64,000 nt of DNA from Xanthomonas campestris pv. phormiicola (GTDB lineage: Bacteria > Pseudomonadota > Gammaproteobacteria > Xanthomonadales > Xanthomonadaceae), in contig CP102593.1 in the NCBI GenBank assembly GCA_025666215.1, positions 3,051,001 to 3,115,000 of the forward strand, written 5' to 3'. The notes under the pieces are model-generated. The model saw only the letters and a list, made by a program, of their open reading frames with translations, was not told the origin of the DNA and made no database searches. Within the stretch, counting starts at the first letter, position 1. Each line of letters opens with the position of its first letter. Both the position numbers and the translations under genes were made by a program. Shown piece after piece: positions 51,590-61,656 of this stretch.

Positions 51590-53140
51590 ATGCCGGCTTC
51601 CCTTCTGCCGAGCGCCCTCCCCGTGCCGAACCTGTCCAAGCCGCTGCTGGCGGCGTTGTTGCTGGCCGTCCTGCCGATCTCCGCCGCACTGGCTGCCGAT
51701 GCCGACGGCGCCGACAAGGCGGACAAACCCGACAAGGCCGACAGCGCCGAGCAAGCCAAGCCGGCCGCGCTGCCGGCCGACGCGAAGGTGCGCCAGGTCA
51801 CGCACGTGGACGGCAAGTCGCTCAGCTACACCGCCACGGTCGGCACGCTGCCGGTGAAGGACGCACAGGGCAAGACCGTCGCCGACGTGGTTTTCACCGC
51901 CTACACCGTGGACGGCAAGGACCGTCCGGTCACCTTCGCCTTGAACGGCGGCCCCGGCGCCGCGTCGGTCTACCTCAACCTGGGCGCGATCGGGCCGAAG
52001 GTGGTCACCTTCGGCAGCGAGGGCGACAGCGCCTCGGCGCCGGCGACGCTGCACGACAACCCCGGCACCTGGCTGGATTTCACCGACCTGGTGTTCATCG
52101 ATCCGGTCGGCACCGGCTTCAGCCGTTCGCGGGTCGCCGACGAGCAGGCCAAGAAGCTGTTCTACAACCCGCAGGCCGACATCGAATACCTGTCGCGCAC
52201 GATCTACGACTGGCTGCTGAAGAACCAGCGCCTGCAGTCGCGCAAGTATCTGGTCGGCGAGAGCTACGGCGGCTTCCGCGGGCCGCGCATCACCCATTAC
52301 CTGCAGACCCGGCTGGGCGTGGCGATGAACGGCGTGGTGCTGGTCTCGCCGTACCTCAACCCGACCCTGGACGACAACGGCGACGTGTCGCCGCTGGCGT
52401 GGATGCTGACCCTGCCCTCGATCGCCGCCGCGCACCTGGAGCGCGAGCAGCGGCTGACCCCGGAGGCGATGCGCCAGGTGATCGACTACACCCGCGGCGA
52501 CTACGTCACCGCGCTGCTGCGCGGGCGTTCCGACGCGGCCGGCAGCGAACGCATGATCCAGCAGGTGGCGGCGATGACCGGGCTGGACCCGGTCTACGTG
52601 CGCCGCGCCGGCGGCCGCCTGGAAACCCAGGCCTACCTGCGCGAGGTGTTCCGCGACAAGGGCCAGCTCGGCAGCCGCTACGACTCCAACGTCACCGCGT
52701 TCGACCCGTTCCCGAACGCGCCGGAGCAGCGCGCCAACGATCCGCTGCTGGACAGCATCATCGCCCCGACCACCACCGCGATGGTCGATTTCGTGACCCG
52801 CGTGGTGGGCTGGAAGGTGGATGCGCGCTACCAGGCGCTGAACTACGACGTGAACAAGCTGTGGGACTGGAACGACGAACTGCGCAAGGGTTCGGTGACC
52901 GAGCTGCGCCAGGCGGTGGCGATCGATCCCAAGTTGCGGGTGCTGATCGTGCACGGCTGGAACGACCTGTCGTGCCCGTTCATGGGCTCGGTGCTGACCG
53001 TGGACCAGATGCCGGTGATGGGCAACGACCCGACCCGGGTGCAGGTCAGGAACTATCCGGGCGGGCACATGTTCTACAACCGCCCCGACAGCCAGCGCGC
53101 GTTGCGCGGGGATGTGCTGGCGATGTATCGGGCTAATTGA
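51590..53140 (+). CDS. Exported S10-family serine carboxypeptidase-like protein
   Basis: 516 residues from the ATG at 51590. A signal peptide (LLAALLLAVLPISAALA) is followed by a Lys/Asp-rich linker (DKADKPDKADSAEQ). The alpha/beta hydrolase core has the oxyanion motif LNGGPGAASV, the nucleophile Ser225 in VGESYGGFRG, a late Asp in HGWNDLSCP and His in YPGGHMFY, the S10 catalytic order. It probably trims peptides in the periplasm or outside the cell. The ribosome site is weak, and the leader contains a 38-bp sequence repeated 5 kb upstream. Confidence 0.92.
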   Translation: MPASLLPSALPVPNLSKPLLAALLLAVLPISAALAADADGADKADKPDKADSAEQAKPAALPADAKVRQVTHVDGKSLSYTATVGTLPVKDAQGKTVADVVFTAYTVDGKDRPVTFALNGGPGAASVYLNLGAIGPKVVTFGSEGDSASAPATLHDNPGTWLDFTDLVFIDPVGTGFSRSRVADEQAKKLFYNPQADIEYLSRTIYDWLLKNQRLQSRKYLVGESYGGFRGPRITHYLQTRLGVAMNGVVLVSPYLNPTLDDNGDVSPLAWMLTLPSIAAAHLEREQRLTPEAMRQVIDYTRGDYVTALLRGRSDAAGSERMIQQVAAMTGLDPVYVRRAGGRLETQAYLREVFRDKGQLGSRYDSNVTAFDPFPNAPEQRANDPLLDSIIAPTTTAMVDFVTRVVGWKVDARYQALNYDVNKLWDWNDELRKGSVTELRQAVAIDPKLRVLIVHGWNDLSCPFMGSVLTVDQMPVMGNDPTRVQVRNYPGGHMFYNRPDSQRALRGDVLAMYRAN

Positions 53141-53142
53141 GT

Positions 53143-53266
53143 CGGGACTCGGGACTCGGGACTCGGGACTCGGGACGCGGGACTCGAAGAACGGAAGTCG
53201 ATAAAGCCTCAGTTTGCGGTGCTGCGCTTTCCGAGTCCCGAGTCCCGAGTCCCGGGTCCCGAGTCC
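53143..53266. repeat. Inverted arrays of a 7-bp GGGACTC repeat
   Basis: At 53143-53185 GGGACTC is repeated in tandem about six times (one unit reads GGGACGC), and 53229-53266 holds the inverse array (GAGTCCC, with one GGTCCC variant). The arms can form a hairpin of about 35-40 bp with a 43-nt loop. It lies between the convergent ends of the S10 peptidase and pit genes and may act as a bidirectional transcript end. Confidence 0.85.
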
Positions 53267-53271
53267 CGGCC

Positions 53272-54396
53272 TTACCCTGCCCAGCCAAACAGCGCAAACA
53301 GCCGGAAGATCAGATACGCCACGCAGGCGGCGGCCGGGATGGTCAGGATCCAGGCCCAGACGATGCGCTCGATCACGCCGAAGCGCAGCGAGCGCGGGTT
53401 CTTGGCGAAGCCCACGCCCATGATCGCGGTGGAGATGCTGTGGGTGGTGGACACCGGCATGCCGAAGTGCGCGGCCAGGGTCAGGATCGTCGCCGAGCTG
53501 GTTTCCGCGGCGAAGCCGTGGATCGGGTGCAGCTTGACCATCTTGTGGCCCAGCGTCTTGATGATCTTCCAGCCGCCCGACGCGGTGCCGGCGGCCATCA
53601 CCACCGCGCAGGTCAGCACGATCCAGGTGGCGATGCCCTGGCCCTGGCTGGCCGCCGGGTGCAGGAACGCCAGCCAGGACGGCAGGTCGTCCAGCGCGCC
53701 GGTGCTCTGCGCGCCGACCAGGGTCATGGCGATGATGCCCATGGTCTTCTGCGCGTCGTTGTGGCCGTGCGCATAGCCCATGTACGCGGCCGAGGCGATC
53801 TGCGCCTTGCCGAAGAAGGCGTTGACCCAGCGCGGCCGCGCCAGCCGCCCGATGCGGCCGCCAAGCCTGGCCATGCCGGCGATGATCGCCCACAGCAGCA
53901 GCATCACCGCGATGCCGAGCAGGAAGCCGGCGATCGGCGAGGTGATCATCGGCACGAACACCTTCCACAGCAGGCCCTTGTTCTTGGCCCAGTCGCCGAC
54001 GTTCTGCGACCAGATCAGCGCGCCCCAGTTGTTGTGCGCCGCCGCCAGGCCGGCGCCGCACAGGCCGCCGATCAGGGCGTGCGAGGACGAAGACGGCAGG
54101 CCCTTCCACCAGGTGATCAGGTTCCAGACGATGCCGCCGAGCAGCGCGCACAGGATCACCTGCGGGGTCACCGTCACCACGTCGGTGTTGAGCAGGCCCG
54201 AGGCGATGGTCATCGCCACCGCGGTGCCGGTCAGCGCGCCGACCAGGTTCATGCCGGCGGCCAGGATCACCGCCCAGCCGGGGCTGAGCACCTTGGTCGC
54301 GACCACCGTGGCGATGGAATTGGCGGTGTCGTGGAAGCCGTTGATGAACTCGAACACCAGCGCGGCCAGGATCACGATCAGGACCAGCGTCAGCAT
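53272..54396 (-). CDS. pit: Low-affinity inorganic phosphate transporter (Pit family)
   Basis: 374 residues with about ten hydrophobic segments. The duplicated Pit signature is present: FEFINGFHDTANSIATVVAT near the N-terminus and MGYAHGHNDAQKTMGIIAM in the second half, plus LPSSSSHALIGGL and MPVSTTHSISTAIMG. It imports phosphate as a metal-phosphate complex, driven by protons. The gene follows the PhoU-like gene by 85 bp, the usual pairing. Confidence 0.95.
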   Translation of the reverse strand: MLTLVLIVILAALVFEFINGFHDTANSIATVVATKVLSPGWAVILAAGMNLVGALTGTAVAMTIASGLLNTDVVTVTPQVILCALLGGIVWNLITWWKGLPSSSSHALIGGLCGAGLAAAHNNWGALIWSQNVGDWAKNKGLLWKVFVPMITSPIAGFLLGIAVMLLLWAIIAGMARLGGRIGRLARPRWVNAFFGKAQIASAAYMGYAHGHNDAQKTMGIIAMTLVGAQSTGALDDLPSWLAFLHPAASQGQGIATWIVLTCAVVMAAGTASGGWKIIKTLGHKMVKLHPIHGFAAETSSATILTLAAHFGMPVSTTHSISTAIMGVGFAKNPRSLRFGVIERIVWAWILTIPAAACVAYLIFRLFALFGWAG

Positions 54397-54481
54397 CGTG
54401 CGCTCCTCGCCTCGGGCATGGCGGCCGCGGCGGCGGGCATGGCGGCGCAGCCGCGCATGCAGCGGATCCGGACCGTGCCCA

Positions 54482-55108
54482 TTACGAATTCTTCAGCACG
54501 ATCTGGTAGACCACCACGCCGGCCTCGCGGCAGCGGTCGATGGCCTTCTCCAGGATCTCGAAGAACTCCTTGAGCAGGAACATCTGCAGGTTGTCCAGGC
54601 GCCCGGAGTAGATGTCGCGGTACAGCTCCAGCATCAGCCGGTCGGCCTCGTTCTCCAGCGAGCGCAGCTTGTCGTTGAGCGCGCTCATCCGGTCCAGGTG
54701 CATGTTGCGCAGGTCGTGGACCATCTCCACCACCACCGCCGCGGCCTGTTCCAGCATCGCCGCACGCGGCGCGAAATCGATGTGCTCCAGGTGCTGCACC
54801 GCCAGCGAATAGCGGTCGGCGAACTTCTCCACCTGCTTGGGGATCTTGTACAGCGCCGAGCCCAGCGCCTCGATGTCCTCGCGCTCGATCGGTGTCATGA
54901 AGCTGTCGACCAGCGCCTGGCCGATCTTGTCGGCGGCGGCGCGCTCGCGCAGCCGCGCCAGCTTGAAGGCGTCCAGCGCCGGCTGCCGATCCGACTCGCG
55001 CATCATCGAATGCAGCGCCTTGGTGCTGTCGTAGGCGGCCTGGGCCGCCTCGTCGAGCAGGGTGTAGAACTGCTTGCCGGAACCGAAGATGGTCTGCAAC
55101 GAGAACAT
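54482..55108 (-). CDS. DUF47/PhoU-like phosphate transport regulator
   Basis: 208 residues from the ATG at 55108 (MFSLQTIFGSGKQFYTLLDE); a TTG three codons earlier is possible. The protein is all-helical with PhoU-like acidic metal-binding motifs (FMTPIEREDIEALGSALYKIPKQVEKFADRY; LENEADRLMLELYRDIYSG). DUF47 proteins are encoded next to Pit transporters and are thought to regulate them or bind metals. It is cotranscribed with the downstream pit gene. Confidence 0.93.
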   Translation of the reverse strand: MFSLQTIFGSGKQFYTLLDEAAQAAYDSTKALHSMMRESDRQPALDAFKLARLRERAAADKIGQALVDSFMTPIEREDIEALGSALYKIPKQVEKFADRYSLAVQHLEHIDFAPRAAMLEQAAAVVVEMVHDLRNMHLDRMSALNDKLRSLENEADRLMLELYRDIYSGRLDNLQMFLLKEFFEILEKAIDRCREAGVVVYQIVLKNS

Positions 55109-55358
55109 GAAACGCAATCCCGCCGTCGCGGGAGGGACGGCACCGGGGCGGAATTATGACCGTTTGCTGACAAAACGGGGGAATCGGGCGACCGGCGGCA
55201 GCGCACCGGCGCCGCGTGGACGCGCCCGCCACCCGGGTTTGCTACCATGCAGCCGCGCCGTCGCTAGGCGCACCCTATGGACGACCACCCTAGCCCCCCT
55301 CCCCCGCGCCGCCTTGGCGCCCATGTCCCCGCTTCCCTCGCCGCCAGGGAGCGCGCGC

Positions 55359-56702
55359 ATGCTTGAACTATTGGTCGTGGCAGCCCTGGTGCTGCTGAAC
55401 GGCTTCTTCGCGATGTCCGAGATGTCGCTGATGACCTCGCGCAAGAGCCGCCTGAAGCAGATGGCGCAATCCAGCACGCGCGCGGCCAAGGCGCTGGCGC
55501 TGGCCGAGAATCCGGAAAACTTCCTGTCCACCGTGCAGATCGGCATCACCGCGATCGGCATCCTGACCGGCGTGTTCGGCGGCGAGGCCATCGGCGAGGC
55601 GATCGCGGCCAAGCTGCAGTCGCTGTTCCCGGCGCTGTCGGCCACCTTCAGCCTGATCGGGCAGCCGCAGCCGTATTCGGCGGTGATCGGCAAGACCCTG
55701 GCGATCGTGCTGATCACCTTCCTGACGCTGATCTTCGGCGAACTGGTGCCCAAGCGCCTGGCGCTGACCCGCTCGGAAGTCATCGCCGGCTTCGTCGCGG
55801 TGCCGATGGGCTGGCTGGCGCTGATCGCCGCGCCGGCGGTGTGGGTGCTGTCGCGCTCGACCCGGCTGGTGCTGCGCGTGCTCGGCCTGGGCAACGAGCA
55901 GTCGGCGTCGGTGACCGAAGAGGAGATCCGCATGCTGGTGGCCGAGAGCCACGAGGCCGGCGTGATCGACAGCCACGAGCGCGACATGATGAACCGGGTC
56001 ATGCGCCTGGGCGACCGCACCGCCGACAGCCTGATGACGCCGCGCAACCGCATCGCCTGGCTCGACGCCAATGCCGAGGCCGAACGCAATTTCCAGGTGA
56101 TGCGCGAGCACGAGTTCTCGCGCTATCCGGTGTACCGCGGCAGCGACCAGGACATCGCCGGCGTGCTGGAAGTGAAATCGCTGGTCACGCGCATGGACGG
56201 CAACGCCACCCAGCTGTTCCAGAGCCTGCGCGAGACCCTGTTCGTCTCCGAATCCACCCACGCGATGAAGCTGCTGGAGATCTTCCGCGAGGAACAGCAG
56301 TCGATGGCGCTGGTGGTGGACGAATACGGGGAGATCCAGGGCCTGGTCACGATCAGCGACCTGATGGGCGCGGTGGTCGGGCGCCTGCAGTCGGTGGACA
56401 ACGCCGACGAGGACGCGCTGGTGGTGACCCGCGCCGACGGCTCGCTGCTGATCGACGGCTCGCTGGCGATCGAGGACCTGCGCGAGCTGCTCGGCGGCGC
56501 CGAACTGCCCAACGCCGAGGAAGGCGACTACAACACCCTGGCCGGCCTGTGCATCTACTACTTCGGCCGCATCCCGCACGCCGGCGAGTTCTTCGATTGG
56601 GCCGGCTGGCGCATCGAGATCGTCGACCTGGACGGCGCGCGCGTGGACAAGCTGCTGTTGAGCAAGCTGCAGGACGAGAACAGCGATGACATCACCGGGT
56701 GA
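55359..56702 (+). CDS. CNNM/CorC-type membrane protein (DUF21, CBS pair, HlyC/CorC domain)
   Basis: 447 residues from the ATG at 55359, with GGGA eight bases upstream. The DUF21 membrane domain has four hydrophobic segments (residues 1-190, including LNGFFAMSEMSLMTS and FGELVPKRLAL). A CBS pair follows (about 210-335: MTPRNRIAWLD; SRYPVYRG; VDEYGEIQGLVTISDLMG), then a CorC/HlyC domain at the C-terminus. Relatives export magnesium or cobalt or are annotated as hemolysin-like; ion specificity here is unknown. It overlaps the following exoD-like gene by 17 bases. Confidence 0.92.
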   Translation: MLELLVVAALVLLNGFFAMSEMSLMTSRKSRLKQMAQSSTRAAKALALAENPENFLSTVQIGITAIGILTGVFGGEAIGEAIAAKLQSLFPALSATFSLIGQPQPYSAVIGKTLAIVLITFLTLIFGELVPKRLALTRSEVIAGFVAVPMGWLALIAAPAVWVLSRSTRLVLRVLGLGNEQSASVTEEEIRMLVAESHEAGVIDSHERDMMNRVMRLGDRTADSLMTPRNRIAWLDANAEAERNFQVMREHEFSRYPVYRGSDQDIAGVLEVKSLVTRMDGNATQLFQSLRETLFVSESTHAMKLLEIFREEQQSMALVVDEYGEIQGLVTISDLMGAVVGRLQSVDNADEDALVVTRADGSLLIDGSLAIEDLRELLGGAELPNAEEGDYNTLAGLCIYYFGRIPHAGEFFDWAGWRIEIVDLDGARVDKLLLSKLQDENSDDITG

Positions 56703-57336
56703 GACACCCGGCACGGACGAGGCTCACGGCTACAGCGCCGAAGGCATCCGCACCCTGCTCGACACCTTCCTGCTCGGCGATCCGGACGAGCAGCTGCGAC
56801 TGCGCACGATCCTGGCCGATCTGCAGCACAGCGCGTTCGGGGTGTTCCTGTTCGTGGCGATCCTGCCGGCGTTCCTGCCGGTGCCAGGCCTGGCCGGCGG
56901 CCTCAGCGGGCCGCTGGTGACGCTGATCGGCGCACAGATGCTGATCGGCCTGCGCAAGCCCTGGCTGCCGCGCTTCATCGGCGAACGCGGCCCGCGCCGG
57001 CGCACCATGCAGCGCTTCGTCGGGCGCATCGCGCCGTGGCTGCGGCGGCTGGACAAGCTGCTCAAGCCGCGCCTGCCGGCGCTGGTCGAGACGCTGCCGG
57101 CACGCGCCTTCAGCGGCCTGTTGCTGGTGGTGCTGGGGATCCTGCTGTCGCTGCCGATTCCTTTCACCAACTATGCGTTCGGCGCGATGCTGCTGCTGTT
57201 CTCGCTGGCCCTGCTGGAACGCGACGGCGGCCTGATGCTGGTCTCGTGGCTGGGCGGCATCGCGGTGGCGGTGGGACTGGGCCTGGCCTCGGACCAGGTG
57301 GTGGACCTGAGCCGCGAGTGGATGCGCAGGCTGTAG
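56686..57336 (+). CDS. ExoD-family membrane protein
   Basis: 216 residues. The N-terminal soluble region is followed by FGVFLFVAILPAFLPVPGLAG, RPWLPRF-like KPWLPRFI, and C-terminal hydrophobic helices (GLLLVVLGILLSLPIPFTNYAFG). This is the ExoD pattern first described in Rhizobium exopolysaccharide synthesis. Its biochemical role is uncertain. The start overlaps the CNNM gene, so the two are translationally coupled. Confidence 0.9.
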   Translation: MTSPGETPGTDEAHGYSAEGIRTLLDTFLLGDPDEQLRLRTILADLQHSAFGVFLFVAILPAFLPVPGLAGGLSGPLVTLIGAQMLIGLRKPWLPRFIGERGPRRRTMQRFVGRIAPWLRRLDKLLKPRLPALVETLPARAFSGLLLVVLGILLSLPIPFTNYAFGAMLLLFSLALLERDGGLMLVSWLGGIAVAVGLGLASDQVVDLSREWMRRL

Positions 57337-57446
57337 CCGAGGTGCCCGCCAGCGCCATCCGGCCGACCGCAACCGCTGGCTGCGACCGCCTTCCAGGTTC
57401 GCGCAATGCACGCTTGGCGGCGCGGCGTCGAGTGCGAACACGACGC

Positions 57447-57611
57447 TCAGTCGGGAATCGGCGCCTCTGCGAACACTTGCCGCTGCGGCTGCTGCGCCGC
57501 GCCGGATTCATGGGCGGCGCGCTGCAGACGTTGCAGCTGCAACGCAAGCTGATGCAAGACCGCTTCCAGCCCGCAGCCGCGCGCCGCCGGCGGCAAATAA
57601 TCGGTTTCCAT
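57447..57611 (-). CDS. Possible small hypothetical protein
   Basis: 54 residues from the ATG at 57611 (METDYLPPAARGCGLEAV), with AGGGGG eight bases upstream. The middle is an amphipathic helix rich in Leu, Gln and Arg (VLHQLALQLQRLQRAAHE). No family recognised. The convincing ribosome site and independent position favour a gene, but the sequence is short and could be chance in GC-rich DNA. Confidence 0.35.
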   Translation of the reverse strand: METDYLPPAARGCGLEAVLHQLALQLQRLQRAAHESGAAQQPQRQVFAEAPIPD

Positions 57612-57844
57612 GCAGTGCCCCCTGTCGCGATCCCTGGATGCGCAGCGCCCGACCGGCCCACGCCGTGTCTTGCTGCCACGTGCGTCCCAGTGCCTGGTAC
57701 GCGCAACCGATCTGATCCCAGGCGCGGGCAAGGCCCGGTGAAATCCGCCGCTGCCGCCGCGACTTGTCTACGCGGTGCGCCAAGGCCGCCCGCGCCGCCT
57801 GCGTGGCGGACGCGGCGGCGGGATGCGGCCGCGTTCGCCGGCGC

Positions 57845-58840
<996 letters not shown>

Positions 58841-59183
58841 GGAGAGCGGGTTCCTGCAAAGCGATGCAGTGGAACTGGGGGCGCGAAGCACCGATTGCAG
58901 CGGCCGGCGCCGGAACGCTGATTTGCGGTGGCGGCATGGCTGGTTCGCGTGCGGCCGTACCCTCACCCCAACCCCTCTCCCGGGGGGAGAGGGGCTCGAG
59001 CAAGCGAGCGCTCCCTTCTCCCTCCGGGACCATGGCCCCTTTTCGGGGGAAGGTGCCCCGAAGGGGCGGATGAGGGTACGGCCGCCCACTGTCTTTCGAC
59101 ACCCACGCGCAAGCGCGCCACGGCAACGCCGACTGCACGACCGCCTGGCTACGCTTGCACTCCCGCCCTGCCCGGTGTGCGCC
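58841..59183. other. Divergent promoter region with a REP-like repeat
   Basis: 343 bp between the divergent monooxygenase and SDR genes. It holds REP-like repeat copy 2 (58951-59085) and presumably both promoters. No small ORF or RNA is evident. Confidence 0.6.
58951..59085. repeat. Xanthomonas-type intergenic REP-like repeat, copy 2
   Basis: Bounded by perfect 15-bp inverted ends (GCGGCCGTACCCTCA at 58951-58965 and its complement at 59071-59085). The interior has GC-rich hairpins (CCCCTCTCCC/GGGAGAGGGG; TTTTCGGGGGAAGG). Closely related to the copy at 32470-32595. Confidence 0.82.
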
Positions 59184-59990
59184 ATGCCCCTGATCCCACC
59201 AGTCTCCACCGCCCTCGCCCTGCCCCTGCAAGACCGCGTGGTGCTGGTCACCGGCGGCGCGCAAGGGATCGGCCGCGGCGTGGTGCAGGCGGTGCTGGGC
59301 GCCGGCGGCCGGGTCGCGTTCGGCGATCTGGACGCCGAGGCCGGGCGCGCCTGCGTCGCCGAACTCGATGCCGGCGACCGGGTGCTGTTCCGGCGCCTGG
59401 ACGTGGCCGCCGAGGCCAGCGTGCGCCGCTTCGTCGACGCCGCGCTGGCGCGCTTCGGCCGCCTCGACGGCCTGGTCAACAATGCCGGCGTCGCCGATCC
59501 GCACAGCGGCCCGCTGGAGCGGCTGGCGCTGCGCGAATGGAAGCGGCGCCTGGACGCGAGCCTGGGCGGCGCCTTCCTGTGCAGCAAGCACGCGCTGCCG
59601 GCACTGCGCGCCAGCGCCGGCGGCGGCGCGATCGTCAATATCGCCTCGACCCGCGCCCACCAATCCGAACCCGACAGCGAAGCCTATGCGGCGGCGAAAG
59701 GCGGCCTGCTCGCCTTCACCCATGCGCTGGCGATCAGCGCCGGGCCGGCGCTGCGGGTCAACTGCATCAGCCCGGGCTGGATCGCCACCGATGCCTGGCG
59801 CAAGCCCAGTGCGCGGCGCAAGCCGGCGCTGTCGCGGCAGGACCATGCGCAGCATCCGGCCGGGCGGGTCGGCACGCCGCAGGATATCGGCGCGTTGGCG
59901 GTGTACCTGCTGTCGAACGATGCCGGCTTCGTCACCGGCCAGGACTTCGTGGTCGATGGCGGGATGACGCGCAAGATGCAGTACGCCTGA
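59184..59990 (+). CDS. Short-chain dehydrogenase/reductase
   Basis: 268 residues from the ATG at 59184. The Rossmann motif [15 protein letters not shown], catalytic Ser in VNIASTRAH and YAAAK, and the C-terminal [10 protein letters not shown] are the classical SDR set. The GDLDAEAGR segment after the second strand has an Asp favouring NAD(H). Substrate unknown. It is divergent from the luciferase-like gene. Confidence 0.93.
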   Translation: MPLIPPVSTALALPLQDRVVLVTGGAQGIGRGVVQAVLGAGGRVAFGDLDAEAGRACVAELDAGDRVLFRRLDVAAEASVRRFVDAALARFGRLDGLVNNAGVADPHSGPLERLALREWKRRLDASLGGAFLCSKHALPALRASAGGGAIVNIASTRAHQSEPDSEAYAAAKGGLLAFTHALAISAGPALRVNCISPGWIATDAWRKPSARRKPALSRQDHAQHPAGRVGTPQDIGALAVYLLSNDAGFVTGQDFVVDGGMTRKMQYA

Positions 59991-59997
59991 CGGCGCT

Positions 59998-60295
59998 GGG
60001 ATTGGGGAGTCGGGATTGGGGATTCGTTAAAGCGGCTGTTGCCTGACCTGAGGGGCCGAGTGCGCCATCGCGCCACTGGCTAGCACCTCTGGCGAACAGC
60101 GCACGGCTCGGACGCTTTCCAAGCCATTTTTTTTCGGGATTCGTGTTTGGGGATTTGGGATTCGCTGGAGCATTTTTTTGAGGCTCCGAGGGGACGCGGC
60201 ATGCAGCGAGCCGAAACCCACTTGCAGACCGCAAGTTTCGGTCAGTTGCGGGGCAGCCCGCTTTGGCCAATCCCCAATCCCGACTCCCCAATCCC
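59998..60295. repeat. 25-bp perfect inverted repeat of GGGATTGGGGA type
   Basis: Positions 59998-60022 (GGGATTGGGGAGTCGGGATT plus GGGGA) are exactly complementary to 60271-60295, with 248 bp between. Further related motifs (GGGGATTTGGGATTCG) occur near 60150. The right arm lies within the 3' end of trhO and encodes its last residues. The region lies between the convergent SDR and trhO genes. Confidence 0.85.
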
Positions 60296-61039
60296 CACCT
60301 CAGCAACATCCACCAGCGGCCGCAGCTGCGGGTCCAGCGCCACGCGTTCGTCGAACACGAAGCAGCGGCCGGCGTAGCCCTCGCCGCCCACTTGCTCGAA
60401 ATAGCCGAGGATGCCGCCGTCCAGCTGCAGCACGTTGTGCATGCCGTCGGCGCGCATCCACAGCGCCGCCTTCTCGCAGCGGATGCCGCCGGTGCAGAAG
60501 CTGACCACGGTGGCGTCGGCCAGCTCGGCGCGATGCGGCGCCAGCGCCTCGGGCAGCTCGGTGAACTTGACGATCGGCAGGGTCAGCGCGCCGGCGAAGC
60601 TGCCGTACTCCACTTCCTGGGCGTTGCGCGTGTCCAGCAGCACCACGCGGCGGCCGCTGTCGTCGTGGCCCTGGCGCAGCCAGCGCTGCAGCGTGGCCGG
60701 CGCCACCGCCGGGGCGCGTTCGGCGGCCAGCGGCGAGGCGGCATCGCGGCGGAAACTGATGATCTCCGGCTTGACCTTGGTCTTCAGCCGCGCGAACGGT
60801 TGCTGCGCGCTGCGGCTGGTCTTGACCCGCAGCGCGGCGAAGCGCGGGTCGGCACGCAGTTGCGCGTAGAAATCGTCGATCGCCTCCGCCGCGCCGGCCA
60901 GGAACAGGTTGATGCCCTCGCCCGCGACCAGGATGGTGCCGCGCAACGCGCCGGCCTGCGCCCAGTCCTGCAACCGCGCGGCGAGCGCGTCGGGATCGGC
61001 GATGGCGACGAAATGGTAGGCAGCGGTGTTGGCGATCAT
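60242..61039 (-). CDS. trhO: tRNA uridine(34) hydroxylase TrhO (rhodanese-domain protein)
   Basis: 265 residues. An N-terminal acylphosphatase-like domain (GTILVAGEGINLFLAG) precedes a rhodanese domain with VVLLDTRNAQEVEYGSF and the active-site loop SFCTGGIRCEKA (Cys182, second Cys188). TrhO makes 5-hydroxyuridine at tRNA position 34. The last ~18 residues (EVGIGESGLGIGQSGLPRN) are encoded by an intergenic repeat arm and are probably not part of the ancestral protein. Confidence 0.94.
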   Translation of the reverse strand: MIANTAAYHFVAIADPDALAARLQDWAQAGALRGTILVAGEGINLFLAGAAEAIDDFYAQLRADPRFAALRVKTSRSAQQPFARLKTKVKPEIISFRRDAASPLAAERAPAVAPATLQRWLRQGHDDSGRRVVLLDTRNAQEVEYGSFAGALTLPIVKFTELPEALAPHRAELADATVVSFCTGGIRCEKAALWMRADGMHNVLQLDGGILGYFEQVGGEGYAGRCFVFDERVALDPQLRPLVDVAEVGIGESGLGIGQSGLPRN

Positions 61040-61232
61040 CCGCGCATTTTAGCGCGCGGCGTGCAACCGGGGCTGGCAGCGCGAGGGCGATGGCGGCGTC
61101 GCGCTCACGCGCGAGGGCAAGGAAGCAAAGAGGCCCCATGCGCCGCCTGAGTCGCCGAGCGACGATCCGTCCGGGACACGCCCAGCCACGTCACCCCGGT
61201 TGCCGCGCCCCTCCCAATCGTGCCGGCTGGCT

Positions 61233-61598
61233 TCAGCCGCGCAGCAGGAAGAACGGCAGCAGCACCAGCGAGGCGATCAGCAGCATGCCCAGCAGCGTCG
61301 CCAGCACGAACAGCGGACGCCGCCGCAGCAGCGTGGCGAAGGTCTCGGCGCTGCCGTCGCGCAGCGCCGCGGCACGCTCGGCGCGGGCGCGTTCGCCGCG
61401 CTGCGCCTGGTAGTCGGCCAGCAGCGCCTTGGCCCGCGCCTGCTCGGCGTCCTCGCGCAGCCACACGCCGCCGGCGGAAATGCCGAAGGTGCCGGGGCGG
61501 GTCTCGTAGTAGTCGATGCGCGCGGCATCGAGCAGCGCACGCACCTCGGCGAGCTCGTCGTCGGGCACGTGGCGCAGGTTGAGCAGCAGTTTGGCCAT
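61233..61598 (-). CDS. Small C-terminally anchored membrane protein (DUF6164-like)
   Basis: 121 residues from the ATG at 61598. The N-terminus MAKLLLNLRHVPDDELAEVR, then DYYETRPGTFGISAGGVWL, is a small ferredoxin-like domain that I associate, with some caution, with DUF6164. A helical linker (QARAKALLADYQAQRGERARAE) leads to one C-terminal membrane segment (LFVLATLLGMLLIASLVLLPFFLL). Function unknown. Confidence 0.8.
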   Translation of the reverse strand: MAKLLLNLRHVPDDELAEVRALLDAARIDYYETRPGTFGISAGGVWLREDAEQARAKALLADYQAQRGERARAERAAALRDGSAETFATLLRRRPLFVLATLLGMLLIASLVLLPFFLLRG

Positions 61599-61656
61599 GC
61601 GCCGATGATAGCCGCTGCGGCGATGCGCTACCCTTGCACGCCCTGTTCGCCCATGG

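Noticed and set aside
53143..53266. CRISPR-like appearance of tandem repeats
   Set aside because: The units are 7 bp without spacers and are present as an inverted pair; no cas genes are nearby.
55109..55358. Possible metal-sensing riboswitch upstream of the CNNM gene
   Set aside because: The leader is GC-rich and long, but I could not find the conserved core of the yybP-ykoY or ykoK classes.
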